Part shown: positions 5,345-6,552 of the stretch, in pieces
Layout of the letters: every line of letters begins with the position of its first letter
How positions within the stretch are numbered: position 1 is the stretch's first letter
Assembly (NCBI GenBank): GCA_024408695.1
Contig: JAKSUU010000059.1
Location: 1 to 6,552 of the forward strand
Source of the DNA: Coriobacteriales bacterium
GTDB taxonomy: Bacteria; Actinomycetota; Coriobacteriia; Coriobacteriales; QAMH01
Length of the DNA: 6,552 nucleotides
Direction of reading: 5' to 3'
The notes under the pieces: generated by a model
The model's input: only the letters and a program-made list of their open reading frames with translations
Told to the model about the DNA's origin: nothing
The model's database searches: none
Translations under genes and position numbers: made by a program

Positions 5345-5428
5345 TACCTAAGACTTTGTCGAATTCTATGACCCATTTGCCATTGGGTTCCAACGGGGGT
5401 TTCTTGCGGCGACATTTTGTCTTTGGTA
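5345..5428 (+). promoter_or_regulatory. Strongly foldable leader of the ferredoxin-AOR operon; candidate cis-regulatory RNA
   Basis: TACCTAAGAC (5345-5354) pairs with GTCTTTGGTA (5419-5428) at nine of ten positions. After a 2x4 internal loop, TGTCG (5357-5361) pairs with CGACA (5410-5414), making a closing helix of 14 pairs around 48 bases. Inside, two hairpins exclude each other: ACCCA/TGGGT (5371-5375 with 5384-5388), and CCATTGG with CCAACGG (5380-5386 with 5390-5396, one mismatch). In the second fold ACCC (5371-5374) can also pair with GGGT (5397-5400). The helix ends eight bases before the Shine-Dalgarno AAAGGAG (5436-5442). It does not match the molybdenum-cofactor riboswitch consensus as I recall it, nor another riboswitch class I could place. 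A regulatory role is inferred from the fold, the alternative hairpins and its location. Confidence 0.5.
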
Positions 5429-5447
5429 TTTGTAGAAAGGAGTCAAC

Positions 5448-5879
5448 ATGGAAAATGTTGAATCTAAAGGCGCAGGTGTCATCCGCATTAAAATGGATGA
5501 ATCTGTTTGCCAAGGTTGCCGAACTTGCGAAAGCGTATGTTCGGTTTTTCACACGGGAGCTACAAATCCAACAACTTCTGGCATTAAAATTCTTCAACCA
5601 AAAACAGGCGAATATACTGCAAATATTTGCAAGCACTGTTTTGATGCTCCTTGTGCAAAAGCATGCCCTAAGGGCGCAATTGTTTACAACGAATATAGCT
5701 ATGTTTATGAAGTCACGGACGACTGCACAGGTTGCGGTGCTTGCGCAAAAGCATGTCCTTTTGATGCAATCATGATTTCTGACGCAGCAGCAGGCGCAAA
5801 AAAAGCTTACAAGTGCGATTTTTGCGGTGGAAAACCTGCATGCATCGAAGCTTGTCCACGTACGGCACTTAGCTGGTAG
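5448..5879 (+). CDS. Four-cluster ferredoxin, electron-transfer subunit of aldehyde:ferredoxin oxidoreductase
   Basis: The 143-residue protein has the cysteine pattern of the HycB/DmsB-type four-[4Fe-4S] family: C21xxC24xxC27xxxC31, C61xxC64x4C69xxxC73-P, C93xxC96xxC99xxxC103-P and C123xxC126x5C132xxxC136-P. It should pass electrons between the AOR encoded next and a further carrier or enzyme subunit in the cytoplasm. There is no Tat signal or membrane anchor, unlike exported relatives. Similar small proteins accompany tungsten AORs and related benzoyl-CoA reductase complexes (AorA or BamC type in aromatic-degrading bacteria), but orthology cannot be claimed from this window. AAAGGAG (5436-5442), five bases before the ATG at 5448, is a strong Shine-Dalgarno. 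Only 13 bp separate its stop from the AOR start, so the two form one operon downstream of a structured leader. Confidence 0.92.
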   Translation: MENVESKGAGVIRIKMDESVCQGCRTCESVCSVFHTGATNPTTSGIKILQPKTGEYTANICKHCFDAPCAKACPKGAIVYNEYSYVYEVTDDCTGCGACAKACPFDAIMISDAAAGAKKAYKCDFCGGKPACIEACPRTALSW

Positions 5880-5892
5880 AAGGGAGCAAACA

Positions 5893-6552
5893 ATGGATAT
5901 GAAGGCATATATGAACTGTATCGTCCGCGTTAATCTCGAAACGGGCGAAATCGAAAAACAGCCCCTTGTCGAAGAATATTTAACTAAGTATCTTGGTGGC
6001 GAAGGTTATGGTATGGCTTTACTTTGGAACGAAGTTCCTGCAAACGTTGGCGCTCTCGACCCAGGTAACGTACTAAGTTTTAATACTGGCCCATTAACAG
6101 CAACTCCTACTCCATCCTCTTCACGTACTGCGATTTGTGCAATTTCTCCTGCAACAAATTCAATTGGTGCTTCAAGCATTGGCAGCCACTGGGGAGCAGA
6201 ACTTAAATTTGCTGGTTACGACACAGTAGCATTTGTTGGTAAGGCAGACAAACCAGTTTATCTTTTTATTGACAATGATACAATCGAACTTCGCGATGCA
6301 ACAAAGTTCTGGGGAATGGATGCACGCGAAACCCAAACTGCAATTAAGGCAGAAACAGGCGAGGACTTTCAGGTTTGTTGTATTGGTCAAGCTGGTGAAA
6401 AATTATCATATATGGCAGGTATCGTTAACGATGCAGGTCGTATTGCAGCAAGATCTGGTCTTGGTGCTGTTATGGGTTCTAAAAACCTTAAAGCTTTAGT
6501 ACTTGCTGGTACCAAACCAATCCCAGTTGCAGATCCAGAAAAAATTAAAGAT
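5893..6552 (+). CDS. Tungsten-type aldehyde:ferredoxin oxidoreductase, N-terminal part (3' truncated by window end)
   Basis: The frame is open for 220 codons to the window edge; full-length family members run to about 600 or more residues, so the C-terminal domains and their cluster cysteines are outside. The visible part is the AOR N-terminal domain, which holds the bis-pterin tungsten cofactor. It shows 'KYLGGEGYGMALLWNEVP' (33-50), 'NTGPLTATPTPSSSRTA' (64-80), 'HWGAELKFAGYDTVAFVGKAD' (99-119) and 'NDAGRIAARSGLGAVMGSKNLKAL' (179-202), all hallmark regions. The enzyme interconverts aldehydes and carboxylic acids, coupled to ferredoxin; the actual substrate cannot be read from this part. AAGGGAG (5880-5886), six bases before the ATG at 5893, supports this start. 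It follows the four-cluster ferredoxin in the same operon, which suggests a complex in which that protein carries the electrons. Pterin-binding residues look intact by pattern. Confidence 0.95.
   Translation, partial: MDMKAYMNCIVRVNLETGEIEKQPLVEEYLTKYLGGEGYGMALLWNEVPANVGALDPGNVLSFNTGPLTATPTPSSSRTAICAISPATNSIGASSIGSHWGAELKFAGYDTVAFVGKADKPVYLFIDNDTIELRDATKFWGMDARETQTAIKAETGEDFQVCCIGQAGEKLSYMAGIVNDAGRIAARSGLGAVMGSKNLKALVLAGTKPIPVADPEKIKD

Noticed and set aside
5345..5447. Molybdenum/tungsten cofactor (Moco) riboswitch
   Set aside because: The location before an AOR operon is suggestive, but I cannot find the conserved Moco motif bases or its multi-stem arrangement; a covariance search would settle it.
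5356..5775. 139-codon plus-strand open frame overlapping the leader and ferredoxin gene
   Set aside because: It is out of frame with the cluster-bearing ferredoxin, lacks a Shine-Dalgarno and shows no family pattern; the ferredoxin frame explains the region.
6172..6499. Open frames on both strands inside the AOR gene (6172-6390 minus, 6233-6499 plus)
   Set aside because: They are shadows of the AOR coding frame, which carries clear family motifs throughout.

Overview
The window comes from an AT-rich (roughly 38% G+C by eye) bacterial chromosome. It probably belongs to a strict anaerobe. The evidence is a ferredoxin plus tungsten-type aldehyde:ferredoxin oxidoreductase (AOR) gene pair at the right end and a second protein with four [4Fe-4S] sites further left. 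Gene content, a tRNA gene with encoded CCA, and a start codon placed where a leaderless mRNA would begin fit an anaerobic actinobacterium (Coriobacteriia-like) or a clostridial relative. The lineage is an inference and is not proven here.

Layout, left to right. (1) The 3' end of an unrecognised, probably surface-associated protein (to 607) converges on a minus-strand gene, and a long AT-rich hairpin (678-738) lies between them. (2) The minus-strand gene (765-1970) encodes a 401-residue protein with two ferredoxin modules around a cysteine-rich middle. It diverges, across 65 bp, from (3) a DUF47/PhoU-like gene (2036-2695). (4) A gene-poor stretch, 2696-3068, holds a REP-like palindromic repeat cluster (2697-2774), a tRNA-Leu(UAG) gene (2866-2952), and a 30-bp tandem repeat that begins inside the tRNA 3' end (2949-3008). 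(5) An AlkD-type DNA alkylation repair gene follows (3069-3749). (6) A translationally coupled pair comes next: a predicted seven-helix membrane protein (3807-4616) and a PrsW-family intramembrane protease (4616-5242). (7) A 205-bp intergenic region carries a 3' stem-loop, a candidate promoter and a strongly foldable leader (5345-5428). It precedes (8) a four-cluster ferredoxin (5448-5879) and (9) the first 220 codons of AOR (5893 to the window end).

Functionally, the right-hand operon resembles an AOR electron-transfer unit: AOR oxidises aldehydes (or reduces acids) at a tungstopterin centre, and the four-cluster ferredoxin relays electrons. The membrane protein/PrsW pair looks like a self-contained membrane signalling or proteolysis module. 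The remaining genes (DUF47, tRNA, AlkD) are housekeeping or repair genes without an obvious shared pathway. The observations most worth checking are the AOR operon leader RNA, the 7-helix/PrsW pair, the predicted leaderless promoter of the polyferredoxin gene, and the two non-coding repeat structures flanking the tRNA.
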